Assembly: GCA_025399215.1 (NCBI GenBank)
Contig: MU621132.1
Coordinates: 8,735-72,734, forward strand
DNA: 64,000 nucleotides
Reading direction: 5' to 3'
Origin: Globomyces pollinis-pini
Taxonomy: Eukaryota; Chytridiomycota; Chytridiomycetes; Rhizophydiales; Globomycetaceae
Below are positions 44,593 to 58,400 of this stretch, piece by piece. Both the position numbers and the translations under genes were made by a program. Position 1 is the stretch's first letter. The number at the start of each line of letters is the position of its first letter. A model generated the notes under the pieces. It saw only the letters and a list, made by a program, of their open reading frames with translations, was not told the origin of the DNA and did no database searches.

Positions 44593-47043
44593 ATGATCAG
44601 CAATCGAATACTTCCAATCAAGGAAGGAAAATCACTGGTCAGTCACTACCATTTCTCGGATTACTTGCAAATCATCTCACATCTGGTCTTCAACTCTATT
44701 GATGCGAATGCAAACTCCATATTCATCGACTGTAATATTGCATCAAAGACTCTATCTATTACCGATAATGGTTCTGGTTTCGATCATCTGGAATTTGTCT
44801 CGCTCTATCAATGTATGTCTTACAGTTGCTAACCAAAGTCTGTCCACTTCAAGAATCTGTCTATGCTTCCAAGGGGTCTGGTAAGAACTATCTATTCATC
44901 GATAGCTCTATACCATCTCTCACATATCGCTCGCAAATTATCAATCACTTCCAAATTGTTGAATATGCCAACTTTTGAATTACTAATTCTTGATTCTAAG
45001 AAACATCATTTTAAGGCTATTCCTGCTCTTGTCAAGATTCAAAATCATGGATCAATTGTTCAATTGGACGGTATTTTTAGTAATGTAAGCTCTACTATTT
45101 ACCCATCTTGTTCTTATATAAACTCTGTATCATTCATATTGGAGGTGCTCTATCAAGCTGATTTCTTTCATTACTCAACTTCATCTCTCCTCTCTCCCTC
45201 ACTGTATTTTTCAGAAAAAAATCAAAGGGGACTTTTATGAATGTATTCCATAATCAATCTCTATACTTCTACATCAGAATGGAAATTGTATTCAATTTTT
45301 GTGTAGATACCAGTAAGATCCCAATGCGTAAATACTGATAAACAACATCGATTGATCATTGCTTTCGTCCAATCAATATCAATCTGTCACCACCACATTA
45401 AATTCACATTGAAATTAAACAATTCAAAATCAAATCATCCAATTGTATTCCAAAAAGTAAATGATTTTGAATTGATTATTAGTCTGCTTCGTTTACAGAT
45501 TCATTTAAAATACTGTTTGGCTATAATCGGTGCAAGGTTTGTCCTTAAAGTTGATATTTTAGAGTATAAAACAAATTGAATTTAAAGATAAATACACTAA
45601 TCGACACGATTTTGAATTTGATCAAGATGATTGTGAATTCGAATATTCTTTAAAGGGATTTTATTCATTCAATACCGACGAAATAGAGGTTTAAATGATT
45701 TACTAATCTAGCAGCCCAAACAATTCTTATGTACTTTAATCTTGCTTATGATAGATATTAATCAACGACCTGTTCATGAAACTAGTCCATACATGTTATT
45801 GATTAAATCAATCATTATTAAAACAAATAATGTGGTATGTTAAATGTTACGTAACTGTAGATGAATGCCACTGAGTCATTAGATTTTGTCATCTTCTTGA
45901 CTGTACCAAAGAGATATGTCGATATCAGTATCTTGGAATCAAACATTGTTTCACCAAATGTACTTTAAACGCCAAGAATAACAGTTAGGATGATTTATTT
46001 ACTGTTCTCATCCAGAATGCATTTCCGAATTGTAAGAAACCAATTGTTCCAAACCACCAAAAAAAGTTCAAGTATCCTACTGAAGCATGTATTCAACCAC
46101 ATCTCTTGAACTCGTATAAACGAATTGTCAGTAGTAAGCCCATCATTCCGAAGTCGAACCGGAGTCAACAGTCACTCCAAATGACTGTACCAATGGAAAA
46201 TTCGCCCACAAATGAATCAAATAACTCACTCCATCCCTTTACTAAAAACACAAATCAATCTAAACCCAAAACTGATTCGTCGAATTGTCAATCTTTTCAA
46301 TGGACCAACCCAATTTATCAATCCACTGGTCTCAACTACTATTACAATCGAATATCAAAATCAAATGGCATCAAAACCAATCAATCATTCACGAAATTAC
46401 AATTGAAATCTATTGTTGTCATTAACCAAGTAGATACTAAATTTATCTTATGTACTCTTCCTGAAGTACAATCCAATTTACTTTTTGTACTGGATCAACA
46501 TGCTGTTGATGAACGTATTCAACTGGAACGTAATCTATCAGGATTTGATCATTGCATCTCACCTGTTTACATTCAAACCATCACTTTTGAGGTTTATCAA
46601 CAGTCTGTTGTTCCGATCGAGCCTTTATTGAATAACCATGGATTTGTATTCAAGTCCACTGCAGTCGGATATGATGTACATGTTGTCAGAGCGTACCATA
46701 CCAGTGATGGAGAGATGTTGGCTGGATTGATGATGGATTTGATTGCTTGGTTTCGTGATCCTGACAACCGATTATGTGGGATTGCAGAGCCAGTACTGAA
46801 TTATTTTAAGTCTCGAGCTTGTCGGTATTTTTATTTTTTAACGATAGAACGGCAATTAAGTTTGGTGATGTGTTGAGTATTGATCAATGTCGACAACTTA
46901 TCAACCAACTTTCTGAATGTCAAGTAAGCTTCTGATTTTTTGATTGGTATAGTTTCCTTTTCAATGCGCGTATTTTCGTTTATTTGATTATTTTTTGTAG
47001 GCATGGTCGTCCTAGTATGGTTCCATTGATACGATTGTCATGA
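44593..47043 (+). CDS. MLH3: DNA mismatch repair protein MLH3 (MutL homologue)
   Basis: Nuclear MutL-family protein of mismatch repair and meiotic crossover formation. About fourteen exons with introns of 23-34 nt plus a 222-nt one (about 45085-45306). Recognised blocks: N-terminal ATPase with NSIDANA and ITDNGSGF; SKGSALYHLSHIA at the position of the GFRGEAL box; DGIFSN joined to IPVRS (the PVRRK loop); INQRPVHE; and C-terminal LDQHAVDERIQLE, matching the endonuclease motif DQHA(X)2E(X)4E, then HGRPSMVPL. The usual catalytic Glu of the ATPase is His (residue 30) and the GFRGEAL box is altered, so the ATPase may be inactive. A 17-nt exon lies at 46953-46969. Confidence 0.85.
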
Positions 47044-47230
47044 AATTATAATTGAATGAATTGGGTTTGTTTTTTTGCTTTAAAGTGTTGTGTTTGAGTT
47101 TTGTTGGATTTGGTTTTTGTATTGATATGTTTTGGTATCGAGTATTTTAAATTCAGTACTTTGAATATGGATCGTGGTTGAATTGGATTGCTTTAATACC
47201 TTAATTTTTATTTTTAGGTTTTGAATCGCG

Positions 47231-50200
47231 ATGCAATCAACGTACGTGTCGACATCAACCAACAACAAATTACCCGCAACCAAAAAGAATTTATTCAAAA
47301 GCAACAACCAAATACCCAAAAACCACAAAAAAATCCAAAACTGTCACCCATCAAAAGTCAAGGATTCAAAAAATATCCAGTTTCTGATCGCAATTTTTTA
47401 CAGTTTTTCTTAATGACCTTCACGGAATCTTCAATTAAAAACTATATCCTAAATGCATTCAATATCCACTCAAATGAAGTAACTGATCTGGAGATCATCC
47501 CTGATGAATTCACTGATCCTTATACTTACCAATCTACTTTCTATCCTTTACTTTTGCATGAAACTATAAAGCAATTAAAAAATTCATACAAATTGTTGGT
47601 TATCAATATTGATTTACATCTACATTCACATTATTTTCAATTTGATTCCAATTCCGATTTTGAATTCAAGGCGAATGATGTGTTTTATGTAGTGTTTGAT
47701 CCTTCATCATCAATTCGTATCCCGAGAAATGCTGGCTATTTCGTTTTCGTGGTTGAAAATGTGGATGATGATTCATGTCTTTGTCACGTATCCTACAGCG
47801 ATATGGTAAATGATATTCCATCGGTACAATCAAATGAAGTGTCGTTTTATTATTTGGGAAATATTGGTAAAACTTTGAATATCGAGAATGCTATTAACAA
47901 TTCTGGGAATGATTCTCCAATTGTAAATGCTGTACTACGTGCAGATTATACTGGGATTTCAAATGCTTATCTTCCTACTGATACTAAATTAATTCATCTC
48001 TTTCACAAATTGAACAAGTAAATGTTTTGTCATTTTTACCTTCTAGGAAACAATTAGCGTTCGTCTGTACTGCCTTGACTCAATCTAATCCTGTTTGTGT
48101 TTTAAGTGGTCCACCAGCTTCAGGAAAATCATTCACATTGACCGTACTAACAGTGGCTCTTTTAGAATCTGATTCCAATGTTGTGTTTTTAAACCCTTCC
48201 ATGGAACTTTTACTAAAATCAGTTGAAAAATTACTGAAATGCATCAATGAAAATGATTGTGTAGATTTTTTGCAGTTGAATAATTTATTGATTTACGATG
48301 ATCAAACAGATTGCACTAATTTGAATAGTGATTCTTTAATGCATTCATTGTTATTATCAACTCGGATTACAAATATTTGTACCATCTGCAGTGATTGGTT
48401 ATCTGCTTATCGTGAATTGATAAATTTAATTCACTTTCAATGGACGGATAGTCAAGTTCAATCGATTGAAGAATCAGAGTGTATTTGGCAAGACTTTACC
48501 ATCCGCTTCAATACCTCTTATGAAACCTATCAACAATCCTCATCAGCGTTGATGAATTTATGGGAAACAAGTCCTGATGCTTTGTTGTGTGATGAATTCG
48601 GAAATCAAATCAAACTAACGAATTTTACTAAATTATCTAATACTGTGGATTCATTTGTTGATTTATTTGATACTCTTAAACCTTTCTATACACGGTTGAA
48701 TGATCATTTTATCGATATTTTGCTCAATCGGTCGAATACTACAACGATGAGTCGATTCTTTGATGAATTATTTCAAAGCGGTATTGTGAAGATCAAAACT
48801 TTACTTTCTTCGTTTGATGATATTGAACAAAAGTGTATCTCACTTTCATCGAATCAATCTAGAAAGTTAATTAGACACTGTCTTTTGACAGAAACGAAAT
48901 GCATCTTTTCTACCATCACTTCTACACCCAATCTATCATCCGTTTTCGAAAATCATCCGGTAGTAATTCTTGATCAAGGTAATCAATCAATTTTCTTATT
49001 TTGCAGCTGTTCAAGTGACGGAAATTGAAACATTACAATTATTGCAATTTGAATCCATTGGCCATTTAGTGATGGCTGGAGATATCCATCAATTACATGC
49101 CAGAGGTGTTTCGGAAACTGGAAGGCAATACAAATATGACCGATCCTTGTTTGAAAGATTGATGATTATCCCTTATCCAAGAACGACTCTAAATATCCAG
49201 TATCAAATTCATCCTGATGTATTTATTTCCTTCTTATAAAATAGATTATGATTTGGTCCAATCAATATTTTTATGACTCACAAATAATTACACATTCTTC
49301 TGTGAAGAAAACTTCAAAGTGGTACGAAAACAGTATTTTTGGTCCTATAAAGATATTTGAATTACCTGGGAATGAGCAAGTGGCTGGCCATACTTCAAGT
49401 CTCTCTAATTTACTCGAAGCCAAGCTTGTTGTGCTTATGTTGACTAGATTTGTTAAATTATATCCAGATCTTAGATTAACAGTTGGTATTATAACGTTAT
49501 ATACGGCTCAAAAGCGGTTAATTGAATCACTAGTGGTTAAAGCGGGAAAAATCAAAAACGACACACTCTGTATAGGTGGTTTAAGAATTGATATCAATCA
49601 TCCTATGGCTCTCCAAGGATGTTCAAGAGATATCATTATTCTCAGCACTGTTCGATCCAATTCTAGAGGGGATATCGGATCATATGGTATTGCTCATCTT
49701 TTGAACTTTATAATAACAAGAGCATGCAGATCGTTATGGATCATTGCTGATTTTCGAACATTTCAGAAAAATGTGGTTTGGAAATCGTTGATTGATTGTT
49801 TAACCAAGGCTGGTTGTCATCAAGTATGCTCCGCTGATAAAGGGTTCAAAACTACTATTAGACATGAAGGTGTTTTAATGGCTATCAAAGATAAGAATAT
49901 GACAGAGTTAGAAATCCTGGGAGCAGTATGGACCATGATTTTTACAAAGAAATCTAAAACTTCAATTTCAAAACTACCAAAAGAACTTTTGCCACCATTA
50001 ATTTCAAAATTAATTGCACTTTCATCTGGAACTCTCAAGTTTCGTTATTCTTCTGATGAATTTCAAGTTTTTCAAATTACTGTAAAGACATATACGATTA
50101 TATGTACGGTAGCATTAGAGTCAGCTTTAGAGTATTATCATCAGGTGATACAATTATGGGATATAGTGCCTAACAACCTCGCTAGTAAATCTTTAGATGA

Positions 50201-53200
50201 TATCCGTAAAGTGTTGCTGTCTAGGACTAGTGAATACTTGGAAAAGTGTAGGGAATCGAAAACCGACCAAATTGAGAATCATGTTGTTAGAACTCCAATT
50301 ACTTTTATGAAATCCAATCATCCAATACAATTCTACAAAAATACGAAATCGACTGACTTTAGTGAAGTGCAATCGCAAGAGATATCTGAAGATGTAACTG
50401 ATATGGTGAAAGTTTATCAAATGAATCAGACGGTGCTTGATTGTATAAGGGATCAAAAATTGTCAACGATGGAATTCCCATTTGTACTTGGTGTTCAAGA
50501 AATATCTTTGGTTGAGTATGGAGAGTCCGCTTTCATACTTGGTCGAAGTGGAACTGGAAAGGTTCGTCTATTAGGATATTCTTGCTGATTTTTTTAGACC
50601 ACTGTGATGCTCTCGAAAATGATGGTGCAGGAAGGATTGTATTTAGACATGGTTGATTACAAAGATTTATCACCTCCAACCCAGTGGATGATTACATGTA
50701 ATAATAGACTTAAAGATACGTCGGAGAAGTATTATAAGAAGTTGCGATTGTCAAAGAAAGAGTTGAATGATACAACACAACCCTCCTTTTGGTCATTTTT
50801 CGAGTTTTTGGTGATGTTGGATGAAAAATTACCAAATGCATTTTTTATTAAGGTCCAAAATGCTGATGATCAATTGGAATTTAGAGATGCAATGATTGAC
50901 GAACATAATCAAACTGCCGAATATTTAACTGGATTTTATCAATTAAAATCTATTGTTACATTTGAAAAATTCATCACTCAATATTTTCCCAGAATTTCGG
51001 ATGCCCTGACAAGTAAATACTCTGCTTCGATTGTATGGACTGAAATACAAGTAATAATAATAATCATTTTGACTTTAGTCGTATATCAAAGGTTCTATTT
51101 CAATTGTGAAAAATTCTGATCTCTCACGACAGTATCTTCCGCTTGAAGAATATATCACATTATCACAATGTAGAGTGTCAGTGCTGAACGATTCTGATAG
51201 AAAAAATATTTATCAGATTTGGCAGGCTTATGAAAGACTAAAGCGGTTAAATCATCAATATGATATGTAAGTTTTTACGTTTATTGACATTTAGTGCGGA
51301 TTTGACCATTAATGTGTATCATCGGGTATCAAGTCAGCCCTACAAAACAACTGTAGATTACCTTTACTTGGATGAAGTGCAAGATATGACACAGATCCAA
51401 ATTGGGTTATTCAAGTATGTTTGCTTCAATAAGGTAGTATTATAAACCGATTAATTTTAGAATGGATTTGTATTTGCCGGTGATACTGCCCAAACAATTT
51501 CATCTGGTGTTGGTTTTAGGTTTGAAGATGTTAGAAAGTTGTTTTATGAACATTTTCTGGATAGTACAGTAGTTAATTTACCTCAAATTTGGTACTTGAC
51601 ACAAAATTATCGTACACATTCGGGTATTTTAAAGTTATCATCTACCTTGGTTGATTTGATGGTGCACTTTTTCCCAAATGCTGTGGATAAAGTGGAGGCG
51701 GAAAATGGTGCCTTAATTGAGGGCAATCTGCCTTCATTTTTGGTAGGTAGTTCTCGGGAAGACCTCTTTGTTCAGCTATTTGGAGCGGAGAATAGCCGAA
51801 AAGAAAGTGTTCATCGGGAAATGGGTGCAGAGCAAGTAATCATTGTTCGAACAGAAGAAGCCAAATTAGAGCTTTCAAAACTAATAGGATCAGCTCTTAT
51901 ACTTACCGTCTACGAATCCAAAGGACTAGAATTTGACGATGTTCTTATTTATAACTTTTTTGCAGATAGTACATTCAAACGATGGCGAAACGTTTTATCT
52001 CAAATTGATATTGATGACTATGATAGCAAGATTGATAATAGACTACATCGATTTGATGAAAAGCAAGATCATCAATTGTGCCATGAATTAAAAGGTATTT
52101 TTTGTTTGTTATTGATTGCGATTTTACAGCTCTTTATGTTGCAACAACCAGAGCCAAATGTCGCTTGTGGTTCTTTGATGAGTCTGACCCGCAAAACGCT
52201 ATGGTAGAGTACTGGTCACAAAAAGAATGCTTATTGCTTATTACCCCGACTACTTCACACTTACATTTTGCTACTACTAGCTCCAAAGAAAGTTGGCAAC
52301 AACGAGGAGATGAATTTTTTGAAAGACTGCAATACGAACAAGCAATAGTCTGTTTTGACCGAGCTGGTGATGTTAAACAATCTTCCAGAGCAAAGGCATT
52401 GATTTTAATAAGACAGGCGGAGATCTTCCACTCACAAGGAAAAAAGAGAATCGTCAATGAAATGTTTCTCAAAGCAGCACTCATATTTCAGTCTATAAAC
52501 GATTTATCTATGGCAGCTAATTGTTATGTGAAAGTTAATGATTTTGAAAATGCTGCGTTATTATTTTGGGAATGTGGTGACTTTTCGAAATCCTTAGCAA
52601 GTTGTTTACATGCGAAATTGTCCCATCTGGCCCTAGATTTGCTGAAAAAGGATAAATCAAAATTGAATTCGTCAAACTTAGAAAAGTATTCCCGATTTTT
52701 CGCTGTTCAATGTCAAACAAATCACACCATGATGTTAGAGTTTCTTTCATTTGTATCAAATGCGGCTGCAAGATCGTTTTTAAGTCGGTACAAATACTAC
52801 ACTCTGTTATACAATTTCGATAAGAAACACAATAATTGTCTAAATCTTGCAGAAAGTGCCTTGAATTTAGGATATTATGATGAATGTTTTTCAAATTACA
52901 TTCAAGGAAATCAGCCTTCGAAAGCAATGGATATTGCCTTGCGATATTTTCTTCGGCCAAAAGTTTTACTAATTCTGAAGGGTTGTAGAAAGTTTAAGAA
53001 TCATTCGTTTGAATGTAAATATCAGGTAGTTCTAACAAAGATTCGTGAATTTTTCGAAAAGAACTCGTTTCTAGATTACTCATTTGGAATCGAAGTAAAG
53101 TTTATATTGATAATTATTGAAATGGAATCATGTGCAACTCTTGAAGCATTTGTTAAAAAACATACACTTATGCCGCACTTAAATCTCATTTCTGATATGA

Positions 53201-55328
53201 TACTATTCAATCAATTGAATCAGGAAAACAATGACGATAGATTACCGGACTCAAAAGAGTTCGCGGTAAGGATTTTGCAACGGATATCATCAACGGTTGC
53301 CTATTTGAACAGTTCCAGACAGAATCAAGAGCCCTTAACAGGATTTGCAACGTATTACCCACTGGATATGTCCTATTCCTTTGCAGATACTTATAAACAA
53401 ATATTCTCCGAGTATACTACGCTCAACAGAATCTCTTTTATCAATTTTGTCACACTTCAACTTACCTATATGAAAAAGAAATTGGTAAATCAAATTATAG
53501 GGCGTCTGGAGAAATGTACAAATTCATTAACGCTTTGTTCGACAGTGCGAAGTAAACAAGATTGTCGTAATCCAATATGTTCATTCGAGCACAACCAGCA
53601 AATATTTAAATCAAAATTTCCAATATTTCTTCAGCGAAAATTAGATATTGTGGATATCTTTCAAATTGTTGGACATGATAAAACAGTTTATAACTTTGAC
53701 CGTATCGTTCAAAGTATTATTCAGTTGATGTTTCCCAATAATAACGTAGATAATGATGCAAAACCACTTCTACTATTCATAGTTAACCCAAAAATTCAAT
53801 TTTTATGTGAATGCTATGTTAGAAGTCACTTAACAACACATGAACTTAAAACAGACGTTCAATCAGTGATGCTGTCATTTTTTTCAAGAAGCAGGGCTCC
53901 AATAGATTCCAAAACTGGTGATCTTGTTCATGAACTACAAAATGCATTTCATTGGTCCATGGAGAAGGGCAATACAATATCCGTTGTATTTTACACAAAG
54001 TATTTATCAAGCTTTTTAACAATCTTATTGAAACAAAACGTCCCTGACTTGTCACCGCATTTTTTCCTAGATTTGATGGAGCAGTATTTATCATCATTCA
54101 TAGCTTTAAGTACTTCTTTTGGGCTTAAACACAAACCTATTGGGACCTACCTATCATCAATTTACGCTTATCACCTTCACCATTTCCAGTCATTCAATCT
54201 GGAAAATTTCAATCGAAAATTTAATGATGCAGATTTAGTCATAACACGGCTTATTGACTATCTAAGGGATGATGGTGAATATTTCCGAGTCTGGTTTACC
54301 AAATATTCCAAAGAGAATTGGGGAACAAAAATCTTGATGTATCAGAGACTTATACGTGCGATATTGCTTGTATTTTTAAACATGCCACACTTCCATAGTC
54401 AGCTAATTGATTTGTTTACAAACCCCGGTTTTTTAAAATTCCTTACAAAGGAATACCAATTTCTTGGAATAAATCCTATTGTGTCATTACTGCAAGAAAA
54501 GATTAACTCTCAATCACCAGAAAAAGAAGACAAAACATGGAATTCCAAATTCTATATAGCAATTGTTGAATATTTCAAATTTCATTCAGATAACATATAT
54601 TTTTTTTCCTGGAAGAAGAGGCTGGGAATAAAATATGCAAGACCACTATTCATCACTGAAGATAGAGTCAAATTATCGTTAAAACACTTTATCAATTGTG
54701 ATGAAAACCGTGTGATGAATTTCACAGAAGATGATGATGAGGAAGAAGATTCATCCATAACGAAGGTAGATGATGATTATAATCAGATGGGCGGTGAAGA
54801 ATCCAATTCATCAATGGAAAAAATAGCTACTTTGTCTCCATGGATTTTAACCAGGCTACGGAATATTAAGAATCGTAATGAATTCTAATACTAACGAAAG
54901 GTGTGACTAAACGTGTCGAACTTCAACAACGTACTGATTTGACTGCCATCGAAAAACTACAAGTGCAATCGAAGATACTATTGTGTCATCTGGATGATGC
55001 AGTTCAGTTTCATTTTCTAAATACTATCTTACCAGTATTAGCTGATATTCAAACTATTCGGGATACAATCTACAGATGTGTTAGTGTGTTAAGCATTCGT
55101 CACACCAAGCACTTCAAATTTTCAGCTACTGGTTGGGGAATCGAAGAATCAACGGAAATGCTATATTCTTATATGGAGAAACTTGAATCATTTCTTGATT
55201 TATATTCAGTCTTGACGTATAAGAAAGATCATCACAAATATCAGTTAAGTTGGGACAAGGATGTTGAAATTGTGCTCAAGGAAAGGCCGTTGTATGAAAG
55301 ACTAGTCCAGACCTTAAATCAACTCTAG
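47231..55328 (+). CDS. Giant dual SF1 helicase with TPR-like C-terminus (TRANK1/NFX1-related)
   Basis: About 2,600 residues. The N-terminal SF1 (UPF1/SEN1-like) module has Walker A GPPASGKS, but its Walker B region reads ILDQAVQ (usual DEAxQ) and motif IV reads QYQIHP (usual QYRMHP). The second, UvrD-type module looks intact: GRSGTGKTTV, YLDEVQD, AGDTAQT, QNYRTH, YESKGLEFDDV, VATTRAK. The last ~1,000 residues are helical, TPR-like repeats (AIVCFDRAGDVKQSSRAKA). This order matches TRANK1-type proteins. Introns of 26-35 nt lie at about 48017-48045, 48978, 49221, 50562, 51051, 51267, 51433, 52095 and 54873. The start is uncertain: the ATG at 47231 needs a 47-nt intron; the alternative long frame has no ATG. 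Confidence 0.8.
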
Positions 55329-55461
55329 CTAAATAAAGTACTTTTCTTTGCAATTCGATTTATATCTTACCTACACAATGGATCTCAAAAAAAAAACCTT
55401 ATTAGATATTTAATGATTGTTTGACTATTTTTCTGTTGAAGTAAATCATACTTTATTTGAA

Positions 55462-58400
55462 CTAATGAACAAAATATTGTTGGATATCTTCCCCAAGTAA
55501 AGTTTGAATTTGTAAACAAACTTCATTACATAAAGTTTGAATTTCTTCATCATCATCTTCCAATAATTCAGATAATTTTGGAATCATTGGAGGAAAAAAA
55601 ATCAACATTTCTTCACCTAATTTCAAATAAAGTTCTGATATGATTGATAAACAAGTCCAACGAATTTGAACATGTTTTGATAAAATTTTGTTGAAAATTA
55701 AATCTGTTAATGGTTTCCAAGAAAGTTTACATTTCAAAACTAATTGACCAATACATGGAATTAAAAGATTTGTCATTTGATCTTTATATGCATTTCCATG
55801 TGGTTTGATAATGTCCATTTGATTGATCAAAGGATTCAATAATTTATCAAATCGATCTTGAGTTATAAAATCTGAATACAAATGAGAATAAATTAATTGT
55901 TACCACTATTATCAAACGTAAAGCAATGCAAGAAACTTGTCATAGTTAATTCCCATAATGGACCAACAGTCTTTTTTTCAAGATTTTCATTCAAATTTTG
56001 AATAGCTGCATCAAGAACAAATCCAAAATATGGCACAAAGATAGACTATTATAAAATCAGAACAATATGATTTTACCTTCAAGTCTGTCAATAAAGAGTT
56101 GATTAATTTGAAAAAGAAAATTCGTTGATCCACTAAAAACAAGTTAAAGAAAAAATAATTACTAGAATGACCCAATCCCCATTCGACAACCTTCAAAAAC
56201 AATGGTTTGAATGTTTTCTCATTCATCTTCATAGTAAATCGTTTAAATAAATCAATTAAATTCTTTTCAATTTCATCATTCTATCATTAACATTAGTTAG
56301 AATTACCTGATCATTAGAATGAAACTTTTTGAAATCAAACAAAGTGATAAATAATTTAAACCATTCTTTACCAAATTCAAGAATCTGGGCTTGTTTGGTA
56401 GCTTGAATCAAATCATTCAATAACATCAAAACCTTTAAAATAGAATTGGATCCTAATTTCATCATTCCTTTGATTTCTTTGAACAAAAGTGGGAATAAAA
56501 TTCGATGTTCGATTTTAATTGAAATCAAATGAATCAAATTTCGAGTTGATTTGGCAATAACTTCATTGGTAGACATTTTGGGATGAATTAAAATATGAAT
56601 TAATTTTAATAAGAAAGAACTTGAAAATTGTGGAATGGATGAGATGAGAGATTCCATTGTCAACAATCCACTTTTCAACATCACCAATGATTCTTCATTA
56701 GCTCCTTGAATAAAATCTTGTAGTTTGTTTAAAACAACTGGTACAAATGCTGATAAGAATGGAATAACTCTTGGTCCCAAAACATTGATGAAAGAAGCCA
56801 AAGTAACCATACTGCTTGACACCAAAGGCAAATTGGCATGTAACAAACATTTATCACTAATCAATAATTTGAAAATGATTGAATATTTTTCAATTAATTT
56901 AGAACCGAATTTGGTAACCAATAAATTCAAAGTATTCAACACCAATTGTTTGTTTTCTAAAACAGCAACATCAGTTCCATCAGCATCATTTAGAATACGA
57001 CAACATTGATTGGTAACACCTTCAAATAGCTCCACATCCACAGCTTCCACATCAATAACTTCAAGTCGATCATGCAACATCTCCAAAGATTTCTCTCTGA
57101 TTCCAAAGTCAGAATGATAAATCAAATCCATCAATACTTTCAAAAACATTGGCAAGGATAGGTAAGTGTTTGTCAAATTAAGGTTTTCATATAATAAATT
57201 GGTTGCGATTTTAACATACTTGTTGATGAATTGAATTTGAGTTTCATTCGAGTTCAATTGAATTAATTGATTGAAGATAATTATTTCAGATAAAGTAGAT
57301 TCAATTAATTTCATGTGAATATCAGTATTTTCATCATTCTTTTCATGTCCTAATCCATATTTGATTAAATTTTCGGATAGGGCGAAATGGATAAATTGAA
57401 TTAAATGTAATTTAATCTGTCGTACTTTTTTGGATGATAAATTTTGATAATTGATAATACAATCAGTGTCTTCAATACTTTTACTATGTGGTAATGATGA
57501 AAAAATGCTCATGATATCATTCAAGGCATTGAAATAAGAATGTTGGTTGAATTGGCGTAAAAGTTTCAATGAAAATGTTTTGACGTTAATTGGTTCATCT
57601 TTTGAGTTAAGAATGTTGGAAGTTTCACCCATGAATGGATTTGATAATAATAAAGAAACTAATGACCCAAGATATTCTACACCAAGAGTTTGGATTAAAA
57701 TGGTAAACAATTTAATTCGACGATGACTAGGAATATGAATGATTGCAGAAACAAAAACATCTAGGATAGTTTTGACATGTATCAATGTATCAGAATTCGT
57801 ACAAGACAGCAAAGATGGTACAATGGTTTCCAAAGTCTGTTGCACAACATGGAACGAATAATTATCATCTTGCTTTAACACATTTGCACCCATAAATGTA
57901 AATACAGGCATAATATTCATCAACACAATATCAGGATACAATGTTCCAATGGTAGCCAACAATAACAATGCAGAATTATGAGTTTGTGGATTATCAGTCA
58001 CACGAATACATTGTACAATTAAATCGGTTCGTAGACTTTCCTTGGATAACTTTTGAATGGATTTACATTCCTTCAAAATTCGGTCCAGAGTTGCGAGAAT
58101 CAATTGCTTTGTGTATTCAATATTTGGAAAGATTTCAATTGAATAGTTTAACAATGAATCCAATAAACCAACGATACCAGGTACAAGTACTAATCCATTC
58201 TTAATCACGTTGTTGGAGAATTGAAGAGTTTCCAAGAATGATATTAATACGAAAATCTTGGATTCTTGATGATGACTCTTTGACTTTATACGTTTCGAAC
58301 TTTCAACTTCATCCAATGCATTTCCAATATCAACTAATTTGGAATGTACAACATCAGTCTTCAATTCTACGGTTTTCAAAACTTCTCGAACTTGATTTTG

